Counted from the first letter of the stretch, positions 1 through 7,431 are shown. The stretch is DNA of 11,092 nt from Chitinophaga pinensis (GCA_943323675.2 CALPIR020000065.1:1-11092); one strand, 5' to 3'. Made by a program: numbers and translations. Notes: generated from the letters alone by a model not told the origin.

Positions 1-657
1 ATTGAAGTGAAACAAGGTGAGTGCGTGGGTTTATTGGGGCCAAACGGAGCTGGCAAAACCACTACTTTTTATATGACAGTGGGTTTGGTTAAACCAGATG
101 AAGGAACTGTGATGCTTGACGGGGAAGACCTCACGCCTTTACCTATGTACAAACGTGCACAAAAAGGATTAGGCTATTTGCCCCAAGAGGCTTCTATTTT
201 CAGAACACTTAGTGTAGAGGATAATATTAGGTCGGTATTGGAAATGACCAAACTGACTAAAATAGAACAAGAAGAAAAGTTAGAAGTATTGTTGGAAGAG
301 TTTGGCTTGAACCGTGTGCGTAAAAGCATGGGTAATGTATTAAGTGGCGGTGAACGCAGGCGCTGCGAAATTGCACGCGCTTTGGCTGTTGATCCCAAAT
401 TTGTTTTATTGGATGAGCCCTTTGCGGGAATTGATCCAATTGCGGTGGAAGACATCCAACAAATTGTAGCCAAGCTAAAACATAAAAATATTGGCATTTT
501 GATTACCGACCACAATGTACACGAAACCTTAAGTATAGTGGATAGAGCGTATTTATTATTTGAAGGAAAAATACTAAAAGCAGGAACCGCCCGTGAGCTA
601 GCCGATGATGAAATTGTACGTAAAGTTTACCTTGGGCAAAACTTTGTGTTAAGATAA
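1..657 (+). CDS. lptB: LPS export ABC transporter ATP-binding protein LptB (5' end outside window)
   Basis: This is the ATPase of the LptB2FGC complex, which extracts lipopolysaccharide from the inner membrane and drives it to the cell surface; it acts on the cytoplasmic face. The frame is open from base 1, so the gene begins upstream. A GTG at base 7 is an internal codon, because the preceding codons read Ile-Glu and continue the usual N-terminal strand. Counting from base 1, I see the Walker A motif GPNGAGKTT (residues 13-21), the Q-loop Gln62, the ABC signature LSGGE (114-118), Walker B VLLDE (135-139) followed by PFAGIDP, and the switch His171 in TDHNV. LSGGERRR, PFAGIDP and DHNV together are characteristic of LptB rather than a generic ABC ATPase. 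About 218 residues are present of a usual 240 or so, so roughly 25 N-terminal residues, including the A-loop, are missing. The C-terminus looks complete. The LptF/G partners are not in the window. Confidence 0.93.
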   Translation: MEVKQGECVGLLGPNGAGKTTTFYMTVGLVKPDEGTVMLDGEDLTPLPMYKRAQKGLGYLPQEASIFRTLSVEDNIRSVLEMTKLTKIEQEEKLEVLLEEFGLNRVRKSMGNVLSGGERRRCEIARALAVDPKFVLLDEPFAGIDPIAVEDIQQIVAKLKHKNIGILITDHNVHETLSIVDRAYLLFEGKILKAGTARELADDEIVRKVYLGQNFVLR

Positions 658-677
658 TTGCTATTTTATTAAATTTG
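643..677 (+). promoter_or_regulatory. Putative Bacteroidota-type promoter of the small lipoprotein gene
   Basis: TAAATTTG at 670-677 matches the Bacteroidota -7 consensus TAnnTTTG exactly. A TTTG at 643-646 could serve as the -33 element with a 23-bp spacer, at the long end of the accepted range. Transcription would start near 683, about 25 bases before the ATG at 707. The upstream element overlaps the end of lptB. Consensus match only; read-through from lptB is also possible. Confidence 0.45.
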
Positions 678-706
678 AGGTTTTTAATTAATCAAAAAGA
701 ACAACT

Positions 707-952
707 ATGAAAAAAGTATTAGTAACGCTTACCATTGCAGGTGCTGCATTAGTATTCGCATCATGTGGTAATGAAGCTCCGAAAACAGATTTAAACGCCC
801 AAGAACAAGCTGTAGTGGATAGCACTATTGTTGATGATGAGGCTGCCAGCGATTCTTTAGAAGCTGCAATTAAAGCACAAATTGGTACTGAAATGGATTC
901 TGCATCTGAAGAAAGCCATGAAGGTCATGACCACACAGGTCATTCGCACTAA
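707..952 (+). CDS. Small acidic lipoprotein with His-rich C-terminus
   Basis: This is an 81-residue predicted lipoprotein of unknown function. The N-terminus is a lipoprotein signal peptide: two Lys, a hydrophobic core, then FASC with the lipidated Cys at residue 20. The mature part is short, rich in Asp, Glu and Ala, and probably largely helical or disordered. The last 11 residues hold five histidines (71, 74, 76, 79, 81) spaced by Gly, Asp, Thr and Ser. Such a tail could bind divalent metal ions such as Zn, Ni or Cu; this is inference from composition only. The residues after the lipid Cys (GNEAP) are not a convincing Bacteroidota surface-export signal, so a periplasm-facing anchor is the default guess. 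It lies 49 bp after lptB, has its own promoter-like element, and is followed 20 bp later by a strong terminator, so it may be a single-gene transcript. I do not recognise a named family. Confidence 0.8.
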   Translation: MKKVLVTLTIAGAALVFASCGNEAPKTDLNAQEQAVVDSTIVDDEAASDSLEAAIKAQIGTEMDSASEESHEGHDHTGHSH

Positions 953-972
953 TTTTAAAATTATAACTTATT

Positions 973-1003
973 GCGGCCTTGAATCTTTCATGGCCGCTTT
1001 TTT
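973..1003 (+). terminator. Rho-independent terminator after the lipoprotein gene
   Basis: GCGGCC (973-978) pairs with GGCCGC (992-997). The stem can extend inward by TGA/TCA across a T-T mismatch, leaving a 5-base loop. Six T's follow (998-1003). It sits 20 bp after the lipoprotein stop and 7 bp beyond the end of the convergent minus-strand gene. On the minus strand the hairpin is followed only by mixed A/T, so it is a weaker terminator in that direction. Confidence 0.88.
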
Positions 1004-1009
1004 ATGCAT

Positions 1010-1936
1010 TTACCAAAACACCCAATAACCACCTGTTTGCGGACCAATTTGTAAGGTTGGCAATGGTAATTTTACATGGTTAAGTGAATACGAAATAACC
1101 CTTTTAAAAGCAGTATTTTGTTTGATTATTTTTCGCCAATCTATGTCCACACTTACATAATATTCAAAATGGCCTTTACCTTTATTTACCTCTAAATTTT
1201 GACCAGTATAGTACAAGTTTAAATCACTAGCAACACCCCAACCACCACAAATACTCAAAAAATCAGGCCATAATTTTTCTGTCCGACTTCCTTTTGGTAA
1301 CCAATCATTGATACTTGCCGAAACCCAGTACGTTTGGTTCATATAATCGTCAATTAGCTGCGCATAAGGAAATTGCTGGTAGTAGTAATTTTCATGCTTG
1401 TAGTAACTTAATTTAAGTTGCAACGCACGGGTGACAGGAACATGATATTGTAACAAAGGCCAAAAACTACCAACTGCTCCTGCCCCTAAATCACCAAAAC
1501 TAAAACCATATGTAGGTGCATAGGCATCTTTTACCTCAATAAAGGCCTGCAAAGCAGTACTTGCAATTCCTCCATATAACAATGCATTTTTTCTTTGTAC
1601 ACCCGACCACTCAAATGCTACTCCAAACAACTCTGCCGAAATCGCACCGCCAATAAAATGAGCCGCTTTATCCATATTTTTAGCGTACCGATAATCCATA
1701 TCATGATCAATCTTAAACGAAGATTGTTGGTCTTTCCACCATACATTTTGTAAGTAAGCATATGTACCTGCTAGAGACAATGTTGTTGTAACGCCAACAA
1801 TAGCAACACGTTTAGGCTTAATCACCTTTAAACTATCCGGCAATACAATTGGTGCTGATGCATGGGCTTGATTTCCCTTCATGCATAACATTGTAAAACA
1901 AAAAACAAGAAATATAAAATTTAGGTGCTTAAACAT
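1010..1936 (-). CDS. DUF2279/YfiM-like exported protein
   Basis: This is a 308-residue exported protein resembling the DUF2279 (YfiM) family, which has no known biochemical function. I place the start at the ATG at 1936. An in-frame TTG lies 18 bases upstream, but only the ATG gives a compact signal peptide (hydrophobic segment from about residue 5 to 19, likely cleavage after AHA at 24-26). Family hallmarks are a conserved core with NMDKAAHFIGG (residues 87-97), the IEVKDAY segment (133-139) and GFSFGDLGAGAVGS (144-157), which resemble the DK..H, KE..D and SWKD.. blocks of YfiM-type proteins. The C-terminal half is rich in aromatic and alternating hydrophobic residues (several Y/W-rich strands, ending YWVFW) and could be a beta-structured envelope domain. 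It starts 38 bp downstream of the adaptor gene on the same strand, so it is probably the last gene of the efflux operon. A link to efflux is inference from position alone. Confidence 0.75.
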   Translation of the reverse strand: MFKHLNFIFLVFCFTMLCMKGNQAHASAPIVLPDSLKVIKPKRVAIVGVTTTLSLAGTYAYLQNVWWKDQQSSFKIDHDMDYRYAKNMDKAAHFIGGAISAELFGVAFEWSGVQRKNALLYGGIASTALQAFIEVKDAYAPTYGFSFGDLGAGAVGSFWPLLQYHVPVTRALQLKLSYYKHENYYYQQFPYAQLIDDYMNQTYWVSASINDWLPKGSRTEKLWPDFLSICGGWGVASDLNLYYTGQNLEVNKGKGHFEYYVSVDIDWRKIIKQNTAFKRVISYSLNHVKLPLPTLQIGPQTGGYWVFW

Positions 1937-1974
1937 GAAGCACAATGATAACAAATAAATTTAACGTAGTTGGC

Positions 1975-3363
1975 CTATTCTGGTTTAGTTTCAAACAACT
2001 CATCTTTAGCTACTTTTTTAACTCCAGTGTTATTTTTTAACGTGCGTGTTATTGCACTAAAAGGTGCCGATACAACTTCATCGCCTACTTTTAAACCGTC
2101 TTTAATTTCAATTAACTTATCGTTTTGTATACCTGTTTTTACTGGACGTAAAACAACTTTCCCATCATTATATACAAAAACCATTTCTTGTTCATCAGAA
2201 GATTTTTTGGTGGTTGTTGTATTTGATGTTTTACGTTTAACTTTTATCGTTTCTGATTTACTGCTGTCTAACTCTAATTTGTCTCTCATAGTAACCGATT
2301 CAATTGGAATGGCAACCACATCATTAACAGATTGTGTTTGGATATCGACCGAAGCCGACATTCCTGGACGAAATACACTGCGCTTACTTCCATATAACAA
2401 TGATAGATCGGCATATGACGAACGAAGTATGCGGATTTTCACCACAAAATTTGTTACCTGATCACTGGTTGTTGCCAATGTTGTAGTAGCAGAATTTGCA
2501 ATTTCTGTAACCATGCCTCTAAACTTGCGTGTACCATAAGCGTCTACTTCAACCAAAGTAGTATCTCCCAAGGCTACTTTTACGATGTCATTTTCATTTA
2601 CATCAACACTAACCTCCATATCATTTAGATTAGCAATGCGCATCATTTCTGTTCCGGCCATTTGAGATGTACCAACTACACGTTCACCTTTTTCAACACT
2701 AAGTTTTGATACCACACCATTTACCGGAGCAAATATTTCGGTACGTGATAAATTTTTAGTTGATTCTTTTAAAGTTGCCTCTTGACTTTGCACAGTAAAT
2801 TGTGAAGCCAAAATATTTTGTTTTGCAGATTCTACTTCAGCCCTTGCGGTAACATAAGTTGATTTTGCAGTTTCAAATTCAGCTTCACTCAATAACTTTT
2901 CTTGATGTAATTTTGTGTTGCGTTGAAACTGTTTTTCCAACTCTGTAAACTTAGCCTCAGCCTGCAATAAACGTGCTCTAGAACTTGCTAAATTGGCCTT
3001 CGAATTATTTAAAGCAGCCTCGGTTCTTGCAAGTGCAGATTGATACAATTCAGGATCAATACGAGCGAGTAATTGTCCAACCTTAACGGAATCCCCTTCC
3101 TTTATATACAATTCACGAATTTCACCAGATACATCACTGCTAATTTTCACCTCAACCTCAGGTTGTATTTTTCCGTTGGCTGTTACACTTTCGGTTATTG
3201 AAGCTTTTTCTGCTTTTGTAGTTGCCACTTTAACTAAATCATCTCCACCAATCCATCCTGATTTTTTCCCAATTACCAACACCAATAAAAGTACAACAAC
3301 TGCTATTCCTAAAAACAGCAATAAACGGTTACTTCTCTTTTTTTGATTTTCTATTTTACTCAT
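1975..3363 (-). CDS. HlyD/MacA-type periplasmic adaptor (membrane fusion protein)
   Basis: This 462-residue adaptor would link an inner-membrane pump to a TolC-like channel across the periplasm. A single N-terminal membrane anchor (residues 14-31) follows a basic leader. Next come the first lipoyl half (about 66-104, with VSGEIRELYIKEGDSVKVGQ), a long Ala/Glu/Lys-rich coiled-coil hairpin (about 105-205), the second lipoyl half (about 206-236, with IFAPVNGVVSKLSVEKGE), a beta-barrel (about 237-345) and a membrane-proximal domain (about 346-435). The anchor and the coiled-coil length resemble MacA-type adaptors, which usually pair with a MacB ABC permease, but no permease is encoded nearby. A Lys/Thr/Ser-rich low-complexity stretch (about 360-392) interrupts the membrane-proximal domain. 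The ATG is 4 bp after the stop of the TolC-like gene, so translation is probably coupled. Substrate is unknown. Confidence 0.9.
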   Translation of the reverse strand: MSKIENQKKRSNRLLLFLGIAVVVLLLVLVIGKKSGWIGGDDLVKVATTKAEKASITESVTANGKIQPEVEVKISSDVSGEIRELYIKEGDSVKVGQLLARIDPELYQSALARTEAALNNSKANLASSRARLLQAEAKFTELEKQFQRNTKLHQEKLLSEAEFETAKSTYVTARAEVESAKQNILASQFTVQSQEATLKESTKNLSRTEIFAPVNGVVSKLSVEKGERVVGTSQMAGTEMMRIANLNDMEVSVDVNENDIVKVALGDTTLVEVDAYGTRKFRGMVTEIANSATTTLATTSDQVTNFVVKIRILRSSYADLSLLYGSKRSVFRPGMSASVDIQTQSVNDVVAIPIESVTMRDKLELDSSKSETIKVKRKTSNTTTTKKSSDEQEMVFVYNDGKVVLRPVKTGIQNDKLIEIKDGLKVGDEVVSAPFSAITRTLKNNTGVKKVAKDELFETKPE

Positions 3364-3367
3364 AAAA

Positions 3368-4810
3368 TTAGTATAGCGGTTTTCCTAAATAAAAATCAAG
3401 CACTTTACGTCTGAATAACAACTCGTATTTTGCTTGTAATAAACTTGTTTCGGCCTGTAAATATTGATTCTTTACTGTTATGTAATCGGTTGTATTTAAT
3501 GCTCCTAAAGTAAATTGTGTTTCGGCCAAGGAAAGTGATTCTTTATTGGCATCAAAGTTATCATTACTTGCAGCATAACGTTTTTGTGCAGACTGAAAAT
3601 CTAAGTAGGCCTGATTTACATTTTTATAAACGTCAAGTTCGGTTTGTTTTTTATTTAAGTCAGCACTCATTTGGTTGATACGCTGTTTTTGAATATTGGT
3701 GTTCACCTGCCAAGCATTAAACAAAGGTAGACTCAAAGTAAACCCAATAGATTTACCAAGGTTTCTATCAAACTGGTCGCTAAACGGTGTAACCTCGGTT
3801 TCGGAATAACGTATAAAAGGTGCGTATACTGGCACACCAAAACTATCAACACCAATTTGGGTTAAACTGGTATTTGGCGAGCCTACCCCGCGTGTACTTT
3901 GGGTACTATAAAACGAATTTAATCCACCGCTCATTAATATACGCGGACTTCTACCACCCAGAGCCATGGTGTAGGCTATACGAGCACTTTCAGCACGAAC
4001 CTTAGCCGCTTTCACCTCAGGACTACGAGATAAAAATTCTTCGTAAATTTGAGCCGCAGTTCTGGATTCTTTATCAAAAGTGAATTGCGAGCTATCTGGT
4101 TTAACAACTTTGTTAGCCGTATCAGGCTCAATGTTCATCAACTGCCATAATGTTAAATAAGCCTGGTCTAGCAGCGTTTGGGCTTGTACTAATTGAGACC
4201 CTTCGTTAGCATATTGAGACTTAACCTGTAAAAACTTTAACCGACTTGATGCCCCTAAATCATATAATTTTTGTTGGCGATATAATTGCTCTTTAGTTGC
4301 TGCACTTTGTAGCACACGAGCTTCCACAATTTCCTTATTTAATAATACTTGCATAAACGCATTAGCCACTTGTAACCCCAATGTATTTTTTGCGGCTGCT
4401 ACATCAAACTCAATACTCTTGGTGGTTTTTTGTTGTAACCTAATGTTATTGGTAGTTTGAAAACCATTAAATAACGTAACTGAACTGTTTAAGCTAAAAT
4501 TATTACTTCTAAAAGTAACATCGCGCTGTGTACTATTTGTTATTGGATTGATGGCAAAACCTGTATTATAATTATTGTTAACTTGTGCATTTAAATTTGG
4601 CAAAGCGGCCATTTTACTCTGAAAACGATCCGCTTGTGCAGTATTTAAATTAAGCTCTCTCTGTTTTACGTTAATGTTATTTTTTAAAGCGATATCAACA
4701 CACTGTTGGAGCGTGTATACCTGGCCCTGGACCTGAGCGTGTATTTGTAAACTAAAAATTAACGTGAATACCGTTAATTTGCACCCTAATACAATGGAAC
4801 TGGTTTTCAT
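3368..4810 (-). CDS. TolC-like outer-membrane efflux protein
   Basis: This 480-residue protein belongs to the TolC/outer-membrane efflux family, trimeric channels that complete tripartite export machines. I place the start at the ATG at 4810; a TTG 9 bases upstream is in frame but unnecessary. A signal peptide spans about residues 1-25 (hydrophobic core, then IHAQ). The mature start YTLQQCVDIALKNN is the typical first helix of the family. Two internally repeated halves are visible, each with a long helical segment rich in Gln and Ala followed by a beta-strand region; the second half contains VNTNIQKQRINQ and the closing helices run almost to the C-terminus. Length is normal for the family. 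It is the first gene of the minus-strand operon, with the adaptor directly after it, which supports a role in an efflux or secretion system. The cargo cannot be told from the sequence. Confidence 0.9.
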   Translation of the reverse strand: MKTSSIVLGCKLTVFTLIFSLQIHAQVQGQVYTLQQCVDIALKNNINVKQRELNLNTAQADRFQSKMAALPNLNAQVNNNYNTGFAINPITNSTQRDVTFRSNNFSLNSSVTLFNGFQTTNNIRLQQKTTKSIEFDVAAAKNTLGLQVANAFMQVLLNKEIVEARVLQSAATKEQLYRQQKLYDLGASSRLKFLQVKSQYANEGSQLVQAQTLLDQAYLTLWQLMNIEPDTANKVVKPDSSQFTFDKESRTAAQIYEEFLSRSPEVKAAKVRAESARIAYTMALGGRSPRILMSGGLNSFYSTQSTRGVGSPNTSLTQIGVDSFGVPVYAPFIRYSETEVTPFSDQFDRNLGKSIGFTLSLPLFNAWQVNTNIQKQRINQMSADLNKKQTELDVYKNVNQAYLDFQSAQKRYAASNDNFDANKESLSLAETQFTLGALNTTDYITVKNQYLQAETSLLQAKYELLFRRKVLDFYLGKPLY

Positions 4811-4831
4811 TAAGTACAAAAGCTATTTACG

Positions 4832-4864
4832 CAAAAGTAATGTTTAAACACACAATACCTTCAA
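4832..4864 (-). promoter_or_regulatory. Putative promoter of the tolC-adaptor-DUF2279 operon
   Basis: Read on the minus strand, TACTTTTG (4839 to 4832) matches the Bacteroidota -7 consensus TAnnTTTG, and a TTG (4864 to 4862) lies 22 bp upstream, within the accepted -33 spacing. The start codon at 4810 is 21 bases beyond the -7 element, leaving a leader of about 15 bases. The -33 half lies inside the first codons of the divergent deacetylase gene, because only 29 bp separate the two start codons. Confidence 0.5.
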
Positions 4865-5448
4865 TATTTCCGTTAATTGCCCCCAATCTTACATGGAAGG
4901 TAAAAACTAACGATAAAGTATTGTATATAACTTTTGATGACGGCCCCCACCCGACCATTACCCCTTTGGTATTAAACATTCTGGATGAATATAACGCCAA
5001 GGCCACTTTCTTTTGTGTAGGCGAAAACGTAACCAAATACCCCGACATTTTTAATCAAATTATAAATAAAGGACATGCCGTAGGTAACCATACCTATAAC
5101 CATGTTAAAGGATGGCAAACCTCAGATACAGCTTACCTTGAAAATATTAAAAAAGCTGCTGAGGTAATTCCCTCAAATTTATTTCGTCCTCCCTACGGTC
5201 GTATTAAACCATCACAAATAAAATTGCTAAAGGATCATTACCGCATTATAATGTGGAGCATTTTAACACGTGATTACGATAAGAGATTAAACCCACATAA
5301 TACAATTAAACAATTAAATAAATTAATTAAATCAGGTGATGTAATCGTTTACCATGATAGTGAAAAAGCACAACAGAATATGCTGATTATGCTTAAAGGA
5401 GTGCTGCAAAATTTTCATCAATTACAATACACATTTAAAGCCTTATGA
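4840..5448 (+). CDS. NodB-type polysaccharide deacetylase (carbohydrate esterase 4 family)
   Basis: This 202-residue protein is a metal-dependent carbohydrate N- or O-deacetylase of the NodB homology family. The complete motif set is visible: motif 1 TFDDGP (31-36, with Asp33 as likely catalytic base and Asp34 as metal ligand), motif 2 HTYNH (84-88, metal ligands His84 and His88), motif 3 RPPYGR (116-121), motif 4 region WSILTRDYD (139-147) and motif 5 VYHD (170-173, His172). It is essentially a bare catalytic domain with a 25-residue leader that is not a convincing signal peptide, so it may act in the cytoplasm or at the inner membrane, or be exported by an unclear route. The stop overlaps the glycosyltransferase start as ATGA (5445-5448), indicating translational coupling. 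The shared operon suggests it deacetylates a glycan or glycolipid made by that glycosyltransferase; the substrate is unknown. I found no clear promoter in the 29-bp gap upstream. Confidence 0.92.
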   Translation: MFKHTIPSIFPLIAPNLTWKVKTNDKVLYITFDDGPHPTITPLVLNILDEYNAKATFFCVGENVTKYPDIFNQIINKGHAVGNHTYNHVKGWQTSDTAYLENIKKAAEVIPSNLFRPPYGRIKPSQIKLLKDHYRIIMWSILTRDYDKRLNPHNTIKQLNKLIKSGDVIVYHDSEKAQQNMLIMLKGVLQNFHQLQYTFKAL

Positions 5449-6545
5449 TTTTTTTTGCTGTAGGACTGATGACTTTATTTATTTGCATCCAATTAATGAA
5501 TTTAATTGTTGCCATAGGTGCCGGATTTGACCTACCAAGCCAAGTAATACCTGATGATGCTTTACCTGAAATAAGTGTATTGGTAGCTGCGCGGAATGAA
5601 GAAAAAAATATTGGCGCGTGTATTCAGCATTTGGTAGCGCTAAACTATCCTAAACATAAACTGCACATACTTATTGGCAATGATCAATCAAACGATGACA
5701 CTGAAAAAATTATTAACGAATTCGTAAATCAATACCCAAACGTTACGCAAATTAATATAACCGATGTGCTAGGAAAGGCAAGAGGAAAAGCCAATGTATT
5801 AGCACAATTAGCTCTTGTTGCAAAAGGCGATTATTTTCTAATAACAGATGCAGACATACAAGTTTCTAATAATTGGGCACGAACGTTAATCAACTTTTTT
5901 AAACCCAATATAGGCATTGTAAGTGGAACCACTTTAGTTAGTGGAAAAGGCTTTTTAGCTAACATGCAACACATAGATTGGCTATACTTTATGGGCTTAT
6001 TATTAAGTTTTAACCGTGTACGTATACCTAGCACTGCAGTGGGAAACAACATGGCTATTACCAAAGAGGCATACCTAAGTACTGGTGGTTATGAAAACAT
6101 TGATTTTAGTGTGACCGAAGATTATAAATTATTTGAACAAGTGCGCAAAAAGGGTTACCAAACGATAAATATGATAAACCCCGAAAGCATTAATATTTCG
6201 GCACCTGCAGCAGATGTAAATACACTTCTAAACCAACGTAAACGTTGGCTAACTGGAGCAAAAGAACTTCCCTATTACTGGTGGATTATTTTTTCAATTT
6301 ACGGCTCCTTTTGGATGGCATTAATCGTTTGCTTATTTATAAATATTCAATTTGCCTTGGTATTTTTAGCCATTAAATTATTCATACAAAGCGTTACCAT
6401 TTATTGGCAACAAAAGCAACTTGCTATTCAACCCAAATTAGTAAAGTTACTTTGTTATGAAGCGTACACATTAGGATTAACTTTACTTACCTTATTTTAC
6501 TTTATTATTCCTAAAAAATTAAATTGGAAAAACAGATATTACTAA
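5445..6545 (+). CDS. Membrane-bound family 2 glycosyltransferase
   Basis: This 366-residue processive-type GT2 enzyme would transfer a sugar from a nucleotide-sugar donor to a lipid or growing polysaccharide at the inner membrane. An N-terminal membrane helix spans about 2-26. The GT-A domain follows with VLVAARNEE (45-53), GNDQSNDD (78-85), the DxD-type TDAD (134-137), the acceptor-side TED (224-226) and QRKRW (264-268). The last two are the D/ED and QxxRW motifs shared with cellulose, chitin and hyaluronan synthases. Two or three C-terminal membrane helices occupy about 279-355, ending in a basic tail. It overlaps the upstream deacetylase by 4 bases and is followed 2 bases later by the TatD gene. 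The pairing of a GT2 and a NodB deacetylase recalls systems that make partly deacetylated amino-sugar polymers, but the enzyme is shorter than typical synthases and could instead glycosylate a lipid. Product unknown. Confidence 0.9.
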   Translation: MIFFAVGLMTLFICIQLMNLIVAIGAGFDLPSQVIPDDALPEISVLVAARNEEKNIGACIQHLVALNYPKHKLHILIGNDQSNDDTEKIINEFVNQYPNVTQINITDVLGKARGKANVLAQLALVAKGDYFLITDADIQVSNNWARTLINFFKPNIGIVSGTTLVSGKGFLANMQHIDWLYFMGLLLSFNRVRIPSTAVGNNMAITKEAYLSTGGYENIDFSVTEDYKLFEQVRKKGYQTINMINPESINISAPAADVNTLLNQRKRWLTGAKELPYYWWIIFSIYGSFWMALIVCLFINIQFALVFLAIKLFIQSVTIYWQQKQLAIQPKLVKLLCYEAYTLGLTLLTLFYFIIPKKLNWKNRYY

Positions 6546-6547
6546 AC

Positions 6548-7315
6548 ATGATTTTTACAGATACACATACACATTTATACAGCGAAGAATTTAATGACGA
6601 CCGCGAAGCGATGGTTACACGTGCAATTGAATCACGTGTTAAACGTATGTTTTTACCCAATATAGACATCAAAAGCATCCAGCCCATGTTGGATCTAGTA
6701 TGGAGATTCCCCGATAATTGTTTTCCAATGATGGGTTTACACCCTTGTAGTGTTGATGAGCATGTGGAGGCACATTTATTTCAAATACAAAAGTGGTTTA
6801 AGAAACGTAAGTTTTATGCAGTAGGCGAAATTGGTTTAGATTTTTACTGGAGTATAGACTTTAAAGACCAACAAATAATGGCCTTTAAAAAACAAATACA
6901 GTGGGCCATACAAATGGACTTGCCTATCAATATACATTCGCGCAACAGTACCGATGAAGTGATTGCCATATTACAAGAAATGAAACATCCTGCTTTACGT
7001 GGAATTTTTCATTGTTTTAGTGGTAATGCGCAACAAGCTAAACAGGTAACTGAACTTGGCTTTTATTTAGGTATAGGCGGTGTGCTTACGTATAAAAAAA
7101 GTGAATTGCCTGATGCCATTGCTGAAATTGATTTACAATATTTGGTATTAGAAACGGATGCGCCTTATTTGAGTCCAATGCCATACCGTGGCAAACGTAA
7201 CGAAAGCGCATACATAGTGAATATTGCCGAAAAACTAGCCGAGTTGAAAAGCACCACGGTAGAAAAAGTGGCGAACATCACCACCGAAAATTCAGTGAAG
7301 ATATATGGAATTTAA
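6548..7315 (+). CDS. TatD family metal-dependent hydrolase (putative DNase)
   Basis: This is a 255-residue member of the amidohydrolase-fold TatD family, two-metal hydrolases with reported 3'-5' exonuclease activity on DNA or RNA; it is expected in the cytoplasm. I chose the ATG at 6548, which gives the family-typical start MIFTDTHTHL. An in-frame TTG at 6524 would add eight residues inside the glycosyltransferase gene without any family match. Metal-site residues are present: His7 and His9 (THTH), Glu94 in GEIGLDFYW, His130 in NIHSRNS, His155 in HCFSG and Asp204 in ETDAPYLSP. Length is normal for the family (about 255-265). It begins 2 bp after the glycosyltransferase stop and is probably the last gene of that operon. 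Its link to the polysaccharide genes is likely only co-transcription. Confidence 0.93.
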   Translation: MIFTDTHTHLYSEEFNDDREAMVTRAIESRVKRMFLPNIDIKSIQPMLDLVWRFPDNCFPMMGLHPCSVDEHVEAHLFQIQKWFKKRKFYAVGEIGLDFYWSIDFKDQQIMAFKKQIQWAIQMDLPINIHSRNSTDEVIAILQEMKHPALRGIFHCFSGNAQQAKQVTELGFYLGIGGVLTYKKSELPDAIAEIDLQYLVLETDAPYLSPMPYRGKRNESAYIVNIAEKLAELKSTTVEKVANITTENSVKIYGI

Positions 7316-7317
7316 TA

Positions 7318-7344
7318 TTGATAAAAAATTGCATTCCTTATCAA
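7318..7344. repeat. Inverted repeat just after the tatD stop
   Basis: TTGATAA (7318-7324) and TTATCAA (7338-7344) form a perfect 7-bp inverted repeat with a 13-base loop, three bases after the tatD stop. No T-tract follows directly and the stem is AT-rich, so it would be a weak terminator at best. Its location still fits transcript-end or mRNA-stability structure. Confidence 0.35.
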
Positions 7345-7400
7345 GCGTTAGGTATTATTTTAAAACGACCCAATAAAATAGGCTTTCCCAGCAATTTCGC

Positions 7401-7431
7401 TAAGATAAATGTTTAGCAATAGTTTATCTTA
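7401..7431. repeat. 9-bp inverted repeat upstream of the ClC gene (possible operator)
   Basis: TAAGATAAA (7401-7409) and TTTATCTTA (7423-7431) are perfect reverse complements separated by 13 bases. The alternative GCTAA (7399-7403)/TTAGC (7412-7416) pairing overlaps the left arm. The repeat lies about 30 bp upstream of the putative -7 element of the ClC gene, where a regulator could bind. Being AT-only apart from one G/C pair, it could also be chance in this composition. Confidence 0.35.

Noticed and set aside
1937..1954. Upstream TTG start for the DUF2279 gene
   Set aside because: It adds MLSLCF before an ATG that already begins a good signal peptide, and TTG starts are rare, so the ATG at 1936 is preferred.
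1970..2461. A 163-codon open frame on the plus strand
   Set aside because: It lies antisense within the adaptor gene, which has full family support. Its translation is Ser/Thr/Leu-rich with no recognisable domain, so it is a shadow frame.
6524..6547. TTG start for tatD inside the glycosyltransferase gene
   Set aside because: The eight extra residues have no counterpart in TatD proteins, whose N-terminus starts just before the HxH motif. The ATG at 6548 fits exactly.
7318..7344. tatD intrinsic terminator
   Set aside because: The 7-bp stem is mostly AT and lacks a following T-run. It is listed only as an inverted repeat.
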